Source: Flavobacteriales bacterium (GTDB lineage: Bacteria; Bacteroidota; Bacteroidia; Flavobacteriales_F; PHOS-HE28). From it: a stretch of DNA of 64,000 bases. Of this stretch, positions 15,908 to 24,549 are shown piece after piece. Each line of letters opens with the position of its first letter. The stretch's first letter is position 1. Both the position numbers and the translations under genes were made by a program. The notes under the pieces are model-generated. The model saw nothing but the letters and a program-made list of their open reading frames with translations. It ran no database searches and was not told the DNA's origin. The stretch covers positions 496,001 through 560,000 of the forward strand of contig JADJCS010000001.1 in assembly GCA_016703105.1 (NCBI GenBank), given 5' to 3'.

Positions 15908-16550
15908 CGCTGGCAGGCAACGAGTGCTTCTTTCGGAAGGGCCTTCGATCCAGCCAGGGGCGATGGGAGAACGATGCGCGGAACAAGGGGTGGTAGACGA
16001 CCACCGCCGTCCCTGTGCCGACCAGCGCACCGGCTAGCACATCTTCGGTGAAATGCTGGGAGAGGTATACGCGTGAAAAGGCCAGGATGCAAGCAAGCAA
16101 AGCCCAGGCCCATCCGGTCCGACGCTGACCATCTATCACCGCCAACGCCAAGCACATGCTGAACGCTGCTGTGGCATGGCCGGACGGAAAACTGAAGTGG
16201 TGGTGCATGGTGACCCCATCCACCAGATACAGGTCGGTGCTCGAGGCGAGCAGATGCACAGGACGATCATGGTCAGCGAACGCGATCCGTTTGAGCCCTT
16301 GTACGAAGATGGCGCTCAGTCCGGTGCTCACCCCCACCATCAGAAAAGACCGCCACGTCCCGAACACGAGGAGGAGCAACGACAGCGTGGTTGGCACCAG
16401 GCCATCCCCCAAGTGCGTGGTATACTTGAAGAGCGCATCCGCCCATGGTGCATGTACTTTGTTGATGGTCGCATGCAGGGCGCACTGGTCCGTCATGGCC
16501 ACGGCCATCACGGCGGGGACACCCATGAGCAGGCCGATCAGGATGAACAT
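15888..16550 (-). CDS. PAP2-family (type 2 phosphatidic acid) phosphatase
   Basis: The membrane protein of about 220 residues has all three PAP2 motifs: KRIAFADHDRP, FSFPSGHATAAF and SRVYLSQHFTEDV. Several transmembrane helices surround them. It should dephosphorylate lipid phosphates such as undecaprenyl pyrophosphate or phosphatidic acid at the inner membrane. I chose the ATG at 16550 because the -7 box at 16579-16586 would put the upstream GTG at 16574 right at the transcript start. Confidence 0.9.
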   Translation of the reverse strand: MFILIGLLMGVPAVMAVAMTDQCALHATINKVHAPWADALFKYTTHLGDGLVPTTLSLLLLVFGTWRSFLMVGVSTGLSAIFVQGLKRIAFADHDRPVHLLASSTDLYLVDGVTMHHHFSFPSGHATAAFSMCLALAVIDGQRRTGWAWALLACILAFSRVYLSQHFTEDVLAGALVGTGTAVVVYHPLFRASFSHRPWLDRRPFRKKHSLPASAIARNR

Positions 16551-16578
16551 ACCTACGTTATGATCCCGCCGCACCGAC

Positions 16579-16586
16579 CAAAAGTA
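16579..16586 (-). promoter_or_regulatory. Predicted -7 box upstream of PAP2 gene
   Basis: TACTTTTG on the minus strand is a perfect TAnnTTTG box, 29 nt before the chosen ATG at 16550. No clear -33 TTG was found at the expected distance. Confidence 0.4.
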
Positions 16587-16613
16587 GACTTAGTGCCAGG
16601 TCTATCTTTCGGC

Positions 16614-17762
16614 ATGCGACGTTCTATGTGCTTCGTTCTGTTCCTGGTGTGGCTGTGCTGTATCACGGTGAGGTCCCAGCCTTCGTTCACCACGGCGACC
16701 GGCGGCTTTCGCGGGGAATTCGGTGTCGGCAGCGTTCCTCAAGGCAGCGCCCAGATCGTGGCCGCCGCGATCTGGGATGCCACTTCTGGTCCTCGTTGTG
16801 GACTCTTCGTTCACGATGTCAACGGGACGGTGACCGCCACGATCGATCTCGCCCTGTCCGGACGTGTGTTCGTTCAAACTTTCGTTCCTTCCAGTGGCGG
16901 CGGTGGCTACCTCGCGGGGAGCGTGATCCCGGATGGTGAGGATGAGCACGACATTTTGTTGGTCCGCATCAATGCCGCGAACAATGTGGAATGGACAAGC
17001 ACCGCGCATGCGCCGGACGACCAACAGATATTCGCGGTGACTGAACTGGCGACCGGTGGGGTGATGGCAACCGGTGTGGATAACGCTTCGGGCTCGCACG
17101 ACGTGATGACGTTGCGAATGGATGGAGGCGGCAATCTGATCTGGTCCAGCGTTCAGGGCGGCCCCCTCGATGAGGAAGGCTTGGGAATAGCGGCCGACGG
17201 GCTTGGGGCGATGATCACAGGACGTCAGCTGAATTTCGGCGACGAGACGGACGCCTTGCTGTATCGGTACGACCTCTCCGGGAACCTGGAATGGCAAAGC
17301 GGTTTCGGTGGTATCAAGGATGACCTCGGCCACGCGATCATCGAACGTGGCGACGGGACTTTCGTGATGGCCGGTGCTACGAACAGCTATGGCATGCTCG
17401 ACCATCTGCTCCGGCGCAAAAGGAACATCTGGTTGATCGGCTTGGAGAGCGATGGGGATACGCTGTGGACCCGCGCCCTGGGCGACACCCTCATGGACAG
17501 GGAAGCGTTCGCCCTTGCAGAGACGCCCACCGGTGACCTCCTCGTGGTGGGAGAACGCGGCCTGGGCCGGGCCACCGATGCCTTGGCCATCCGGACCACG
17601 AGCACGGGCGATACGCTTTGGGAACACGTCTATGATACAGGAGACCAGGACCGTCTGGTCCATGTGCGCGTGGATCCAGGAGGCTTCCGCGCCAGTGGTC
17701 GTACGTTCGGGAGCAGTGCGCAACAGGTCCTGTTCCTACGACGCGACAACCTGGGCCAATGA
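16614..17762 (+). CDS. Secreted beta-propeller-like hypothetical protein
   Basis: I chose the ATG at 16614 because it gives a clean signal peptide (RRSMCFVLFLVWLCCITVRS), yielding 382 residues. The mature part has repeated blade-like units such as MTLRMDGGGNLIWSS, LLYRYDLSGNLEWQS and LIGLESDGDTLWTR, a pattern of SBBP/outer-membrane propeller proteins. No T9SS sorting domain is visible at the end (LFLRRDNLGQ), unlike many relatives. A TATCTTTC box lies 4-11 nt before the ATG. Confidence 0.8.
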   Translation: MRRSMCFVLFLVWLCCITVRSQPSFTTATGGFRGEFGVGSVPQGSAQIVAAAIWDATSGPRCGLFVHDVNGTVTATIDLALSGRVFVQTFVPSSGGGGYLAGSVIPDGEDEHDILLVRINAANNVEWTSTAHAPDDQQIFAVTELATGGVMATGVDNASGSHDVMTLRMDGGGNLIWSSVQGGPLDEEGLGIAADGLGAMITGRQLNFGDETDALLYRYDLSGNLEWQSGFGGIKDDLGHAIIERGDGTFVMAGATNSYGMLDHLLRRKRNIWLIGLESDGDTLWTRALGDTLMDREAFALAETPTGDLLVVGERGLGRATDALAIRTTSTGDTLWEHVYDTGDQDRLVHVRVDPGGFRASGRTFGSSAQQVLFLRRDNLGQ

Positions 17763-17812
17763 TCGACGATCGATCGTTCATGATCGGCAATGACCTTACC
17801 GCGATCGTGGTA

Positions 17813-17844
17813 TTGGCTCAGCCTGTGGTACGATGGCACATTTG
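17813..17844 (+). promoter_or_regulatory. Predicted promoter of a small ORF
   Basis: TTG (17813-17815) and CACATTTG (17837-17844) are separated by 21 nt, a near match to TTG/TAnnTTTG with one mismatch in the -7 box. The ATG of the 57-codon ORF follows 16 nt later. Confidence 0.4.
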
Positions 17845-17860
17845 CGGAGAACCCTTCGCC

Positions 17861-18034
17861 ATGTCCACGATCGGAAAACGTTACGCCCAGCGCACGGGTG
17901 ATCAATCGATCACCAAGGTGCTCGACCACCGCACAAGATCCTTACTGAACGCCGTGTTGCGCGAGCAGCGAGGCAAGGCGCTCGATGCCTACCTCATGGC
18001 ACGACCGGGAAAGGCGTTCTCGCGCCCCTGTTGA
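17861..18034 (+). CDS. Small basic hypothetical protein
   Basis: An open frame of 57 codons begins MSTIGKRYAQRTGDQSITKV and continues with a predicted helix (RSLLNAVLREQRGKALDAYL). It is basic and has no signal peptide or membrane segment. Support comes from a promoter-like sequence immediately upstream and from its placement between a complete gene and a convergent one. It does not resemble a family I recognise and could be a chance ORF. Confidence 0.4.
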   Translation: MSTIGKRYAQRTGDQSITKVLDHRTRSLLNAVLREQRGKALDAYLMARPGKAFSRPC

Positions 18035-18041
18035 ACCGTGG

Positions 18042-21000
18042 TCAAGGAAGCTGTTGCGCCCGCGTCGCGGTCGGCACAGTACCACCAATGTTGATGAGGA
18101 TCGGGTCGCGATCATTGTTGCTTCCGGCGTACTTCACCACACCATCCAAGGTCACGTCAGCAGGGAGATACCCATTGACCGTCGCGGTCGGCACCATGCC
18201 ACCGATCCCCACGAGGATCGGGTCACGATCGTTCGAGCCACCGGCGTACTTCAACGATGCATCCGGGACCACGTTCCCGGCCCAAAGCGCGCGCTTACCG
18301 TTGGACAGCACTGCACGTGCGTCCGTTCCATAGGTGGCTGTGGTGGTCAACGTCAGATCCACCAGCTTCTGGTTCTTGTTCAGCAGGGTACTGGCGAAGG
18401 TCATCGCGCCGAAGTGGTTGCGGTGTCGAACGGCGACGTAGTAGTTGTCCGTCGCAACGTTGAAGAGCAGACGCGGATATCCGTTCGTTCCCACGACATC
18501 ACCATCGCGCTGTAGCAATGCGCTCTTGGTAGCTACGATGGTGGACGGGTTGTTCTTGTTCCGCAATTCCACAAGCACCCAATCCACGACCGCGTTAGCG
18601 CCGGTCACTGCAAGGAGCGATCCCGGGACGGTTTCCCCTCCCCCGCCGCCCACTTGGGTGTATCCCAATGCGGTGAAGGGTTCGATGGCGGGCACCAGGC
18701 TGCTGCTGCGCAACGCATCACGCATCAAGTTGGCCTGACCATCGAACGCTCCCTGCAGGTTCACCCGCAGATTAACACTTGGTACACAATCCTGCCACCG
18801 GGCGAGATTGGCTCCCGGAACAATGGTGAGGGTCGAGTTCGAGGGGCGTTCCCAGCGCAAGGTCATGTGGTCCGATCCGCTACCCTCCTTCTGTATCATT
18901 TCCACATAGTAATAGGCGCCTGCTTGCATTTGGATGTTCCCGCTTCGTTGTGTCGGGTACTTGGTGTACTCCGTGTTGCCTGTGGATCCCGGGACCTCGC
19001 AGGTGTACTGCTTGAACGCCGGGTCAGCGTTCGGGCTCAGGTACAGCACAGAAGCGTCGTCGCTGGTAATGGTGAAATGGTAGATACCCGTCTCGGGTGC
19101 GATGATGTATCCATGCATCCGGGTGCCGTAGTTGTTGGCAGTGTTCGCAGGCCCTTGGAACATTGTCGGGAACGTGGTGCTCGTCGGATTGTCCGGATAG
19201 TTGGGGCTGCTGGTGAGGTTGATGACGGCGGAACCACTTATTCCTGACCAAAAATCCCGGCGCACACTACCCAGCGCTCCCACGCATTGTGGTGGATCCA
19301 ACGTGAGCACGGTGATCAACCGTTGCACGGTCCCGGTCAAGCCATCGTTGTCCGTTACCGTAAGGGTCACATAGTGCTCACCCGTAGCGGTGAAATTATG
19401 GGCGGGGGTCGGTCCCGTTGCGGTCCCACCATCACCGAAATCCCACGCATAGCTCACAATGGAACCCGGATCGTACGAGGTGCTGCCATCGAACTGCACA
19501 TTGAGCGGTCCGAGGCCGAAGGATACGTTCGACAAGATCAACGCGGTGGGCGCTATGGCGTAGCATCGGGGATAGAGATAGTTCACATCCGAAGTGGCCA
19601 ACCCACCAGCATCCGTCACCGTGAGCTTGATCTCGTAGAAATAGTCCTGTCCGTCGCAGCCCACGCCACTTATCAGGGTGGAGGTGACCGGTGCGGCATT
19701 GGCAGGCTCCGGATGGACGTGGGTGTTGTGGTGCAGGATGGTGCGCCATGCATAGGTGAGTTGCCCCGGTCCGTGCTCCAGGTCCGAAACCGCTGCGCTG
19801 AGCACGAACGTGGTGTCGATCCCATGCGGGTAGTAGCTGCCGTCCGCGAAGCTGTTGATGTTGACCGACGGTGGCGTGTTGTTCACGCTCACCAGCAACG
19901 TGGTTTGGTTCGTCTGGAGGTTGCCGTCCGTTACGGTCAAGGTCACTGTGTAGCTGGTGAGGACGTTTGGGTTCGGGCTGAAAAGATGCGCTGGGTTCTG
20001 GGCCGTGCTGGTCTGCCCGTCGCCGAAGTTCCAGAGGTAGGTGATGGCGCTGTTCTCCGGATCATAGGATCCCGCACCATTGAACTGCACGTTGAGCGGT
20101 CCAGGACCATACTGCACGTTCTGCGAGGCCACCGCTACCGGTGGCAGGTTCACCGCTTGGGAGTAGCAGATGCGGCGTAGTTCATTGCTATCGTAGCGGA
20201 CGTAGTAAAGGCATCCTTCAGGCCCCTCGCCCATCCAGATCACCGCCCCCATGTTGCTCCCGAAGTCATGCACGGAGACCGGCGCATCCTGGCTATTGAA
20301 ATTGAACCTCCTGATCCATGCTCCGGGATAGTCACCGTGGAAATACACGTTCTGATAGCCCGCCGGCCAGCCCGTACCGCTGAGCCAGGTTCCGCCAATG
20401 GCCGCGAAGCCACCGAACATTGGGCCGGGTACCGGGGATCCCACGGCATTGAGATCGATGGTCGCGGCAACGCCAGCACTGAAAATGCCGGTGCGGGCCC
20501 TGTTCACACCATGCTGCCAATCGATGGCGGGGCGCGCATGGAAGAAGTGCGGGACGGTGTTGGGGATCTGCTGGCTGCCGTCGCAAGGGTTCGGGTGACC
20601 GTTCAAATGGATCGGCGTATCCTGCTTCAACAGGTCCTTGAAGTTGAAGAAGTCCACCGTGCAGGAGGTGCCGTTGAACAAGGGGTTCGGCGCGTCGAAG
20701 TTCTTGCCGGCAGTAGCCTGGTAGTTCGGCATAGGCTCCAATCCTTCCATCAGCGGCCAACCGAAGTTCATTCCTCCTTCGTAGCAAACGTTCAGTTCCT
20801 CCCATTGATCCCATCCGACGTCACCGATGTACACCGTACCAGGATCACCCACAGCCGGATCCGTGCTGCCGGTGCCCGGGCGCAAGGCCGCGCGGAACGG
20901 GTTGCGCAGACCCAGGGCCCACACGCGGGACTTAGGTGCGCGGGGCTGCGCCGGATCATAGAACGGATTGCTCGGCACTCCATTCCCTGTCGCGGGATCG

Positions 21001-21779
21001 ATCCGAAGGAGTTTTCCATTGTGGCAGTTCACCATTTGGGCGCGCAGAGCGCCAACGTTCTCGTTGGGCCGGATAATGCTATCCGCAAGGGCCGTGATGT
21101 AATAGGTCTCTGGTGCACTGCCAACATCCGCGGAGTTGTAGCTCGCACCATCGCCCACCGTGGCCAGGAGCGTTCCGTCGGTCCCGAATAACAGGGTCCC
21201 GGTGCTATGCGATTCATGCAACTCCGGAATGCCTGTCTTCTTTGTCTCGCCAACCAGGACCAGACGCGTGCCGTAGTTCACGGTATTGAACGTTGGACCG
21301 GTCGCGGTATAGCGCGTGATGCGCATGATGGTCGCCGAGTAATACTCGTTCACGCCCGTGAAATAGGTGCCCCCAGGTATTCCAAAGTTCATCAGGTGGT
21401 GGCGGTCCACCATGTACATCAGGTAGATGTAGCCGTTCACTAAGAAATTCGGGTCCAACGCGAAGCCAAGGCACCCATGGTCCCGCCAATCCCCAACCTC
21501 GCCGGTGCCGGTGGTGTGGCTGAGATCGATGAGCGGCTGGGCTAACCGGATCCCGTTCTCCACGATCCAAACCTTCCCCGCCTTCTCCCAAACGTACATG
21601 CGATCGTTCGCATCCCAGACCGCTCCCTGCGGTGCGTTCCAACCGCCCATGGACACCACATCGTTGAAGCCCGCAGGCACTTGAGCACGGACGCTTTCGG
21701 TTCCGGCCGCAACGGCTATGGCACAGGTGAGCCATGTGAACGAACGGCCAGATAACAGGCCAAGGAGTGATAGCTTCAT
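18042..21779 (-). CDS. Large secreted sugar-dehydrogenase-like protein with PKD, PA14 and dockerin-like module
   Basis: This 1245-residue protein has a signal peptide (ending TESVRA) and then, approximately, a PQQ-dependent glucose/sorbosone dehydrogenase-type propeller (35-520, with NAPQGAVWDANDRMYVWEKA and LGLRNPFRAALRPGTG). PKD domains follow near 545-630 and 745-830 (YLWNFGDGQTST and YAWDFGDGGTAT), then a PA14 domain near 840-990 (GYIIAPETGIYHFTITSDDA). The last 230 residues hold two NDRDPIL dockerin-like repeats and end TRAQQLP. It should be exported and act on, or bind, glycans at the cell surface. The same C-terminal module ends the protein at 45236-48424. Confidence 0.88.
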   Translation of the reverse strand: MKLSLLGLLSGRSFTWLTCAIAVAAGTESVRAQVPAGFNDVVSMGGWNAPQGAVWDANDRMYVWEKAGKVWIVENGIRLAQPLIDLSHTTGTGEVGDWRDHGCLGFALDPNFLVNGYIYLMYMVDRHHLMNFGIPGGTYFTGVNEYYSATIMRITRYTATGPTFNTVNYGTRLVLVGETKKTGIPELHESHSTGTLLFGTDGTLLATVGDGASYNSADVGSAPETYYITALADSIIRPNENVGALRAQMVNCHNGKLLRIDPATGNGVPSNPFYDPAQPRAPKSRVWALGLRNPFRAALRPGTGSTDPAVGDPGTVYIGDVGWDQWEELNVCYEGGMNFGWPLMEGLEPMPNYQATAGKNFDAPNPLFNGTSCTVDFFNFKDLLKQDTPIHLNGHPNPCDGSQQIPNTVPHFFHARPAIDWQHGVNRARTGIFSAGVAATIDLNAVGSPVPGPMFGGFAAIGGTWLSGTGWPAGYQNVYFHGDYPGAWIRRFNFNSQDAPVSVHDFGSNMGAVIWMGEGPEGCLYYVRYDSNELRRICYSQAVNLPPVAVASQNVQYGPGPLNVQFNGAGSYDPENSAITYLWNFGDGQTSTAQNPAHLFSPNPNVLTSYTVTLTVTDGNLQTNQTTLLVSVNNTPPSVNINSFADGSYYPHGIDTTFVLSAAVSDLEHGPGQLTYAWRTILHHNTHVHPEPANAAPVTSTLISGVGCDGQDYFYEIKLTVTDAGGLATSDVNYLYPRCYAIAPTALILSNVSFGLGPLNVQFDGSTSYDPGSIVSYAWDFGDGGTATGPTPAHNFTATGEHYVTLTVTDNDGLTGTVQRLITVLTLDPPQCVGALGSVRRDFWSGISGSAVINLTSSPNYPDNPTSTTFPTMFQGPANTANNYGTRMHGYIIAPETGIYHFTITSDDASVLYLSPNADPAFKQYTCEVPGSTGNTEYTKYPTQRSGNIQMQAGAYYYVEMIQKEGSGSDHMTLRWERPSNSTLTIVPGANLARWQDCVPSVNLRVNLQGAFDGQANLMRDALRSSSLVPAIEPFTALGYTQVGGGGGETVPGSLLAVTGANAVVDWVLVELRNKNNPSTIVATKSALLQRDGDVVGTNGYPRLLFNVATDNYYVAVRHRNHFGAMTFASTLLNKNQKLVDLTLTTTATYGTDARAVLSNGKRALWAGNVVPDASLKYAGGSNDRDPILVGIGGMVPTATVNGYLPADVTLDGVVKYAGSNNDRDPILINIGGTVPTATRAQQLP

Positions 21780-21817
21780 GGAGGGGGAAGTATCGACCAG
21801 TTGCCGATATTAGCCGA

Positions 21818-21849
21818 CGAAAATAACTCCAAGAGGTATAGACTGTCAA
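21818..21849 (-). promoter_or_regulatory. Predicted promoter of the PKD/PA14 protein gene
   Basis: On the minus strand TTG (21849-21847) and TATTTTCG (21825-21818) are separated by 21 nt. The predicted leader before the ATG at 21779 is about 30 nt. The element lies in the divergent region shared with the acylphosphatase gene. Confidence 0.5.
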
Positions 21850-21865
21850 TGCTGCGGAAAAGGAC

Positions 21866-22141
21866 ATGGATAAGGGCACTGTTCGGGTGATCGTTCAAGG
21901 TCACGTTCAAGGGGTCGGGTACCGCCAGCATGCCCGGGACATGGCTGTGGCGCTGGGACTTGCGGGGCGTGTCCGGAACATGCCGAACGGCTCGGTGGAA
22001 GCGGAGGTTGAGGGCGACGAGAAGCGGATCCATGACTTCGTGGCTTGGTGCCGCCTGGGACCGACGCAAGCACGCGTTGACCAGGTCAGCACGGAACCTA
22101 TTCCCTTTCGCGGTTACAACAGGTTCGAGGTCGATCGTTGA
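21866..22141 (+). CDS. acyP: Acylphosphatase
   Basis: The 91-residue protein has the acylphosphatase signature VIVQGHVQGVGYRQHARDMA, with the phosphate-binding Arg, and GLAGRVRNMPNGSVEAEVEG, with the catalytic Asn. This is the full domain and the normal length. It hydrolyses acyl phosphates such as carbamoyl phosphate and acetyl phosphate in the cytoplasm. It is divergent from the PKD/PA14 gene and followed by a TolB-like lipoprotein gene. Confidence 0.95.
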   Translation: MDKGTVRVIVQGHVQGVGYRQHARDMAVALGLAGRVRNMPNGSVEAEVEGDEKRIHDFVAWCRLGPTQARVDQVSTEPIPFRGYNRFEVDR

Positions 22142-22153
22142 TCGGCCGTGACA

Positions 22154-22180
22154 TTTGGCCAAGGCACCTGGCTACCTTCG
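22154..22180 (+). promoter_or_regulatory. Predicted promoter of the TolB-like lipoprotein gene
   Basis: TACCTTCG (22173-22180) followed by CGGCC is 20 nt before the ATG at 22200. A TTTG (22154-22157) lies 15 nt upstream, shorter than the usual 19-21 nt, so only the -7 box is well supported. Confidence 0.45.
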
Positions 22181-22199
22181 CGGCCGTTTTAACGGAACC

Positions 22200-23303
22200 A
22201 TGCATCGCTCGCTATTCTTCCTCCCCTTGTTCGCGCTGGCTTGCGAACCTCCTGCCTCCTCCAGCGAAGAGGTATTGTCCAAGGACACCGTGCCAGCGGC
22301 ACCCTCCCTGATCGTACCGGGAGAGGACCATTTCAAGAGCCTGAAGCAACTCACTTTCGGAGGCGACAATGCGGAGGCGTATTGGAGCTTCGGCGGTGAT
22401 CGTCTTGTGTTCCAGGTCACCAATGCCGCCTGGGGCGATAGCTGTGATCAGATCCGGCACTTCAACCCGTTCGATGACGATCTGAAAGCAGCCGCGCCCA
22501 CCAAACTGAGCACGCTGGGCGGCCGCACCACCTGCAGCTATTTTCTACCAGGTGACAGCCTGGTGCTGTTCGCCAGTACCCATGAGGATGGTTCCCAGTG
22601 CCCCCCAGTTCCTGAGCGAAAGCCCGGCGGAAAATACGTGTGGCCGATCTATTCCACTTTCGACATTTACTTGAGCGACCTGCAAGGAACGATCCGCCGG
22701 AAGCTCACGGACACCAGAGGCTATGACGCCGAAGCGACCGTCTCCCCCAAGGGCGATCGCATTGTTTTCACCAGCATGCGCGATGGCGACATGGAGTTGT
22801 ATACCATGAACATCGATGGAACGGAGGTGAAGCGCATCACCAACACGTTGGGCTACGACGGCGGTGCCTTTTTCAGTCCCGATGGCACCCAATTGGTGTG
22901 GCGTGCCAGCCGACCCGCCACCCCGGAACAAGTCGCTGAGTACAAAGACCTGTTGAAGCAGGGGCTCGTACAACCTACGGAGATGGAACTGTTCATCGCG
23001 AACGCGGACGGCAGCGATGCACGGCAGATAACGAAGATGGGCAAGGCCAACTGGGCACCCTATTGGCACCCCTCCGGCAAGAAGATCATCTTCGCGAGCA
23101 ACCACGCCACCGAGCGTGGCTTCCCGTTCACGTTGTACCTGATCAATACGGACGGTACCGGGTTGGAACAGGTGAGCGGAAGCGACACCTTCGATGCCTT
23201 CCCCGTGTTCAGCAAGGACGGACGTTACCTGGTCTTCAGCAGCAACCGCAACAACGGCGGCACCCACGATACGAACCTCTTCCTAGCCGAGTGGCAGGAT
23301 TGA
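22200..23303 (+). CDS. TolB-like PD40 beta-propeller lipoprotein
   Basis: The 367-residue product begins with a lipoprotein signal (MHRSLFFLPLFALACEPP, lipobox Leu-Ala-Cys). It then carries WD40-like PD40 repeats: GYDAEATVSPKGDRIVFTSM, GYDGGAFFSPDGTQLVWRAS and WAPYWHPSGKKIIFASNHAT. A spacer follows the lipid-modified Cys. This is the TolB C-terminal-type propeller, without the TolB N-terminal domain, so a Tol-Pal role is not implied. It is probably anchored in the envelope and may read or bind peptides or glycans. The substrate is unknown. Confidence 0.88.
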   Translation: MHRSLFFLPLFALACEPPASSSEEVLSKDTVPAAPSLIVPGEDHFKSLKQLTFGGDNAEAYWSFGGDRLVFQVTNAAWGDSCDQIRHFNPFDDDLKAAAPTKLSTLGGRTTCSYFLPGDSLVLFASTHEDGSQCPPVPERKPGGKYVWPIYSTFDIYLSDLQGTIRRKLTDTRGYDAEATVSPKGDRIVFTSMRDGDMELYTMNIDGTEVKRITNTLGYDGGAFFSPDGTQLVWRASRPATPEQVAEYKDLLKQGLVQPTEMELFIANADGSDARQITKMGKANWAPYWHPSGKKIIFASNHATERGFPFTLYLINTDGTGLEQVSGSDTFDAFPVFSKDGRYLVFSSNRNNGGTHDTNLFLAEWQD

Positions 23304-23321
23304 TCAGCCATCTTCGTGCCC

Positions 23322-23639
23322 ATGGTTGAGGGCGACCCGCCACTACGACCCGCATGGAGGGAGCGGTTGGCCACCCGTTGGGGTGTATCGCCCGGGCGCG
23401 TACTGGTTATCCTTGCCGTGTTCGCATGTACCGGCTTTTCGGTGATGTTCCTGAAACGCCCCGTCGTGGGCGCCATCACCGGCGGGGAGCAGAGCACACT
23501 GTTCACCGTGATCTATTATGTGCTGATCCTGCCGATCTACAACCTGTTGTTGCTTGTTTACGGTTTCCTGTTCGGGCAGTTCAAGTTCTTCTGGGAGTTC
23601 GAGAAGCGTTTCTTTCGAAGGCTCTTCCGCCGTCATTGA
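23322..23639 (+). CDS. Small two-helix membrane protein, DUF6787-like
   Basis: Starting at the ATG at 23322 the 105-residue protein reads WRERLATRWGVSPGRVLVIL, a first membrane helix, then a second helix in VIYYVLILPIYNLLLLVYGF, and ends FGQFKFFWEFEKRFFRRLFR. The soluble-helix, membrane, membrane, basic-end layout matches a small Bacteroidota family often grouped as DUF6787. A CATCTTCG box precedes the ATG. The 3' end overlaps the convergent vsr gene by 7 nt. No function is known. Confidence 0.75.
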   Translation: MVEGDPPLRPAWRERLATRWGVSPGRVLVILAVFACTGFSVMFLKRPVVGAITGGEQSTLFTVIYYVLILPIYNLLLLVYGFLFGQFKFFWEFEKRFFRRLFRRH

Positions 23640-24073
23640 TCAAATAGCCGCACCACACGGGCCACCTCCCGCCGTGTGCTCTTCTTCAATTGGCATTCCC
23701 ACACGGTCAATACGCGCCAGCCCTCCTTCCGGAGTTCGCGCAACTTACGGTGGTCGCGTGCTTGGTTGGTGCTGAGCTTGTTCTTCCACCATCTACCATT
23801 GCTCTTGGGCATGCTGCGCGCGCAGTGTGGGCACATATGCCAGAAGCAACCATGCACGAAGACCGCGACTTTGCGCTTGGGCCAGGCGATATCAGGCCGA
23901 CCGGGGGCCTTCTTCCAATTCAGCCTGTAGCCCCGGATGCCTTCGGCGCTGAGGGCGGCGCGCATCATCCGCTCCGGGCCCGTATCCCGGCCACGGATGC
24001 GGCTCATTGTAGCGCTCGTGCGCTCATCCTTCGGGATAGGCGCCCGGCCGTCGCGCAGGTAGACCTTGTTCAT
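23633..24073 (-). CDS. vsr: Very short patch repair endonuclease (Vsr)
   Basis: The 146-residue protein has the Vsr features: TSATMSRIRGRDTGPERMMR, GYRLNWKKAPGRPDIAWPKR (the catalytic Asp in PDI) and AVFVHGCFWHMCPHCARS (metal and zinc ligands). It ends RVLTVWECQLKK. Vsr nicks 5' of T in T:G mismatches arising from deaminated 5-methylcytosine and is normally encoded beside a cytosine-5 methyltransferase. No such methyltransferase is encoded here. It overlaps the upstream plus-strand gene at its 3' end. Confidence 0.93.
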   Translation of the reverse strand: MNKVYLRDGRAPIPKDERTSATMSRIRGRDTGPERMMRAALSAEGIRGYRLNWKKAPGRPDIAWPKRKVAVFVHGCFWHMCPHCARSMPKSNGRWWKNKLSTNQARDHRKLRELRKEGWRVLTVWECQLKKSTRREVARVVRLFDQ

Positions 24074-24123
24074 GCGACCGCGAAGTTCATCGACCGCGCG
24101 GGAAGGTGGAACTTAGCACCGCA

Positions 24124-24450
24124 ATGAACTGGATCGTGCTCCTGCTCGCGGGTCTTTTCGAAGTCGGCTTCGCCACCTGTCTGGGTAAGGCGAAGGAGTC
24201 CTCTGGCACAGCGGCCTTCTGGTGGATGGTCGGCTTCTTCGTGAGCCTGTCGATCAGCATGTATCTCCTCTATCTGGCCACCCGTTCGCTGCCCATCGGT
24301 ACAGCCTACGCCGTGTGGACAGGTATCGGGGCCGTGGGCACCACGCTCGTGGGCATCTTTCTTTTCAAAGAATCCGCAGACCTCTGGCGCATCGTTTTTC
24401 TCAGCACGCTCATCGCTAGTTTGATCGGCCTGAAACTGGTTTCGCACTAG
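24124..24450 (+). CDS. SMR-family exporter, Gdx/SugE-like (guanidinium exporter)
   Basis: The 108-residue protein has four transmembrane helices. Glu13 in LLLAGLFEVGFATC is the conserved substrate-coupling acid. The signature LPIGTAYAVWTGIGAVGTTL matches the Gdx (SugE) branch, which exports guanidinium, rather than the EmrE polyaromatic-cation branch. It is encoded alone, so it is probably a homodimer with dual topology. No guanidine riboswitch is evident in the 50 nt between it and vsr. Confidence 0.88.
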   Translation: MNWIVLLLAGLFEVGFATCLGKAKESSGTAAFWWMVGFFVSLSISMYLLYLATRSLPIGTAYAVWTGIGAVGTTLVGIFLFKESADLWRIVFLSTLIASLIGLKLVSH

Positions 24451-24549
24451 GCCCGGTTGATCGAAACCGTCGGGCACCGCGCGCGCCCGTTACCCAGAAC
24501 CACATCTTCGCCGCCACGCCTTCGCCCCAAAGGCTGCGGCGGACAGAGC

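Noticed and set aside
24074..24123. Guanidine riboswitch upstream of the Gdx-like exporter
   Set aside because: Only 50 nt separate it from vsr, too short for a guanidine-I riboswitch, and no conserved core is visible.
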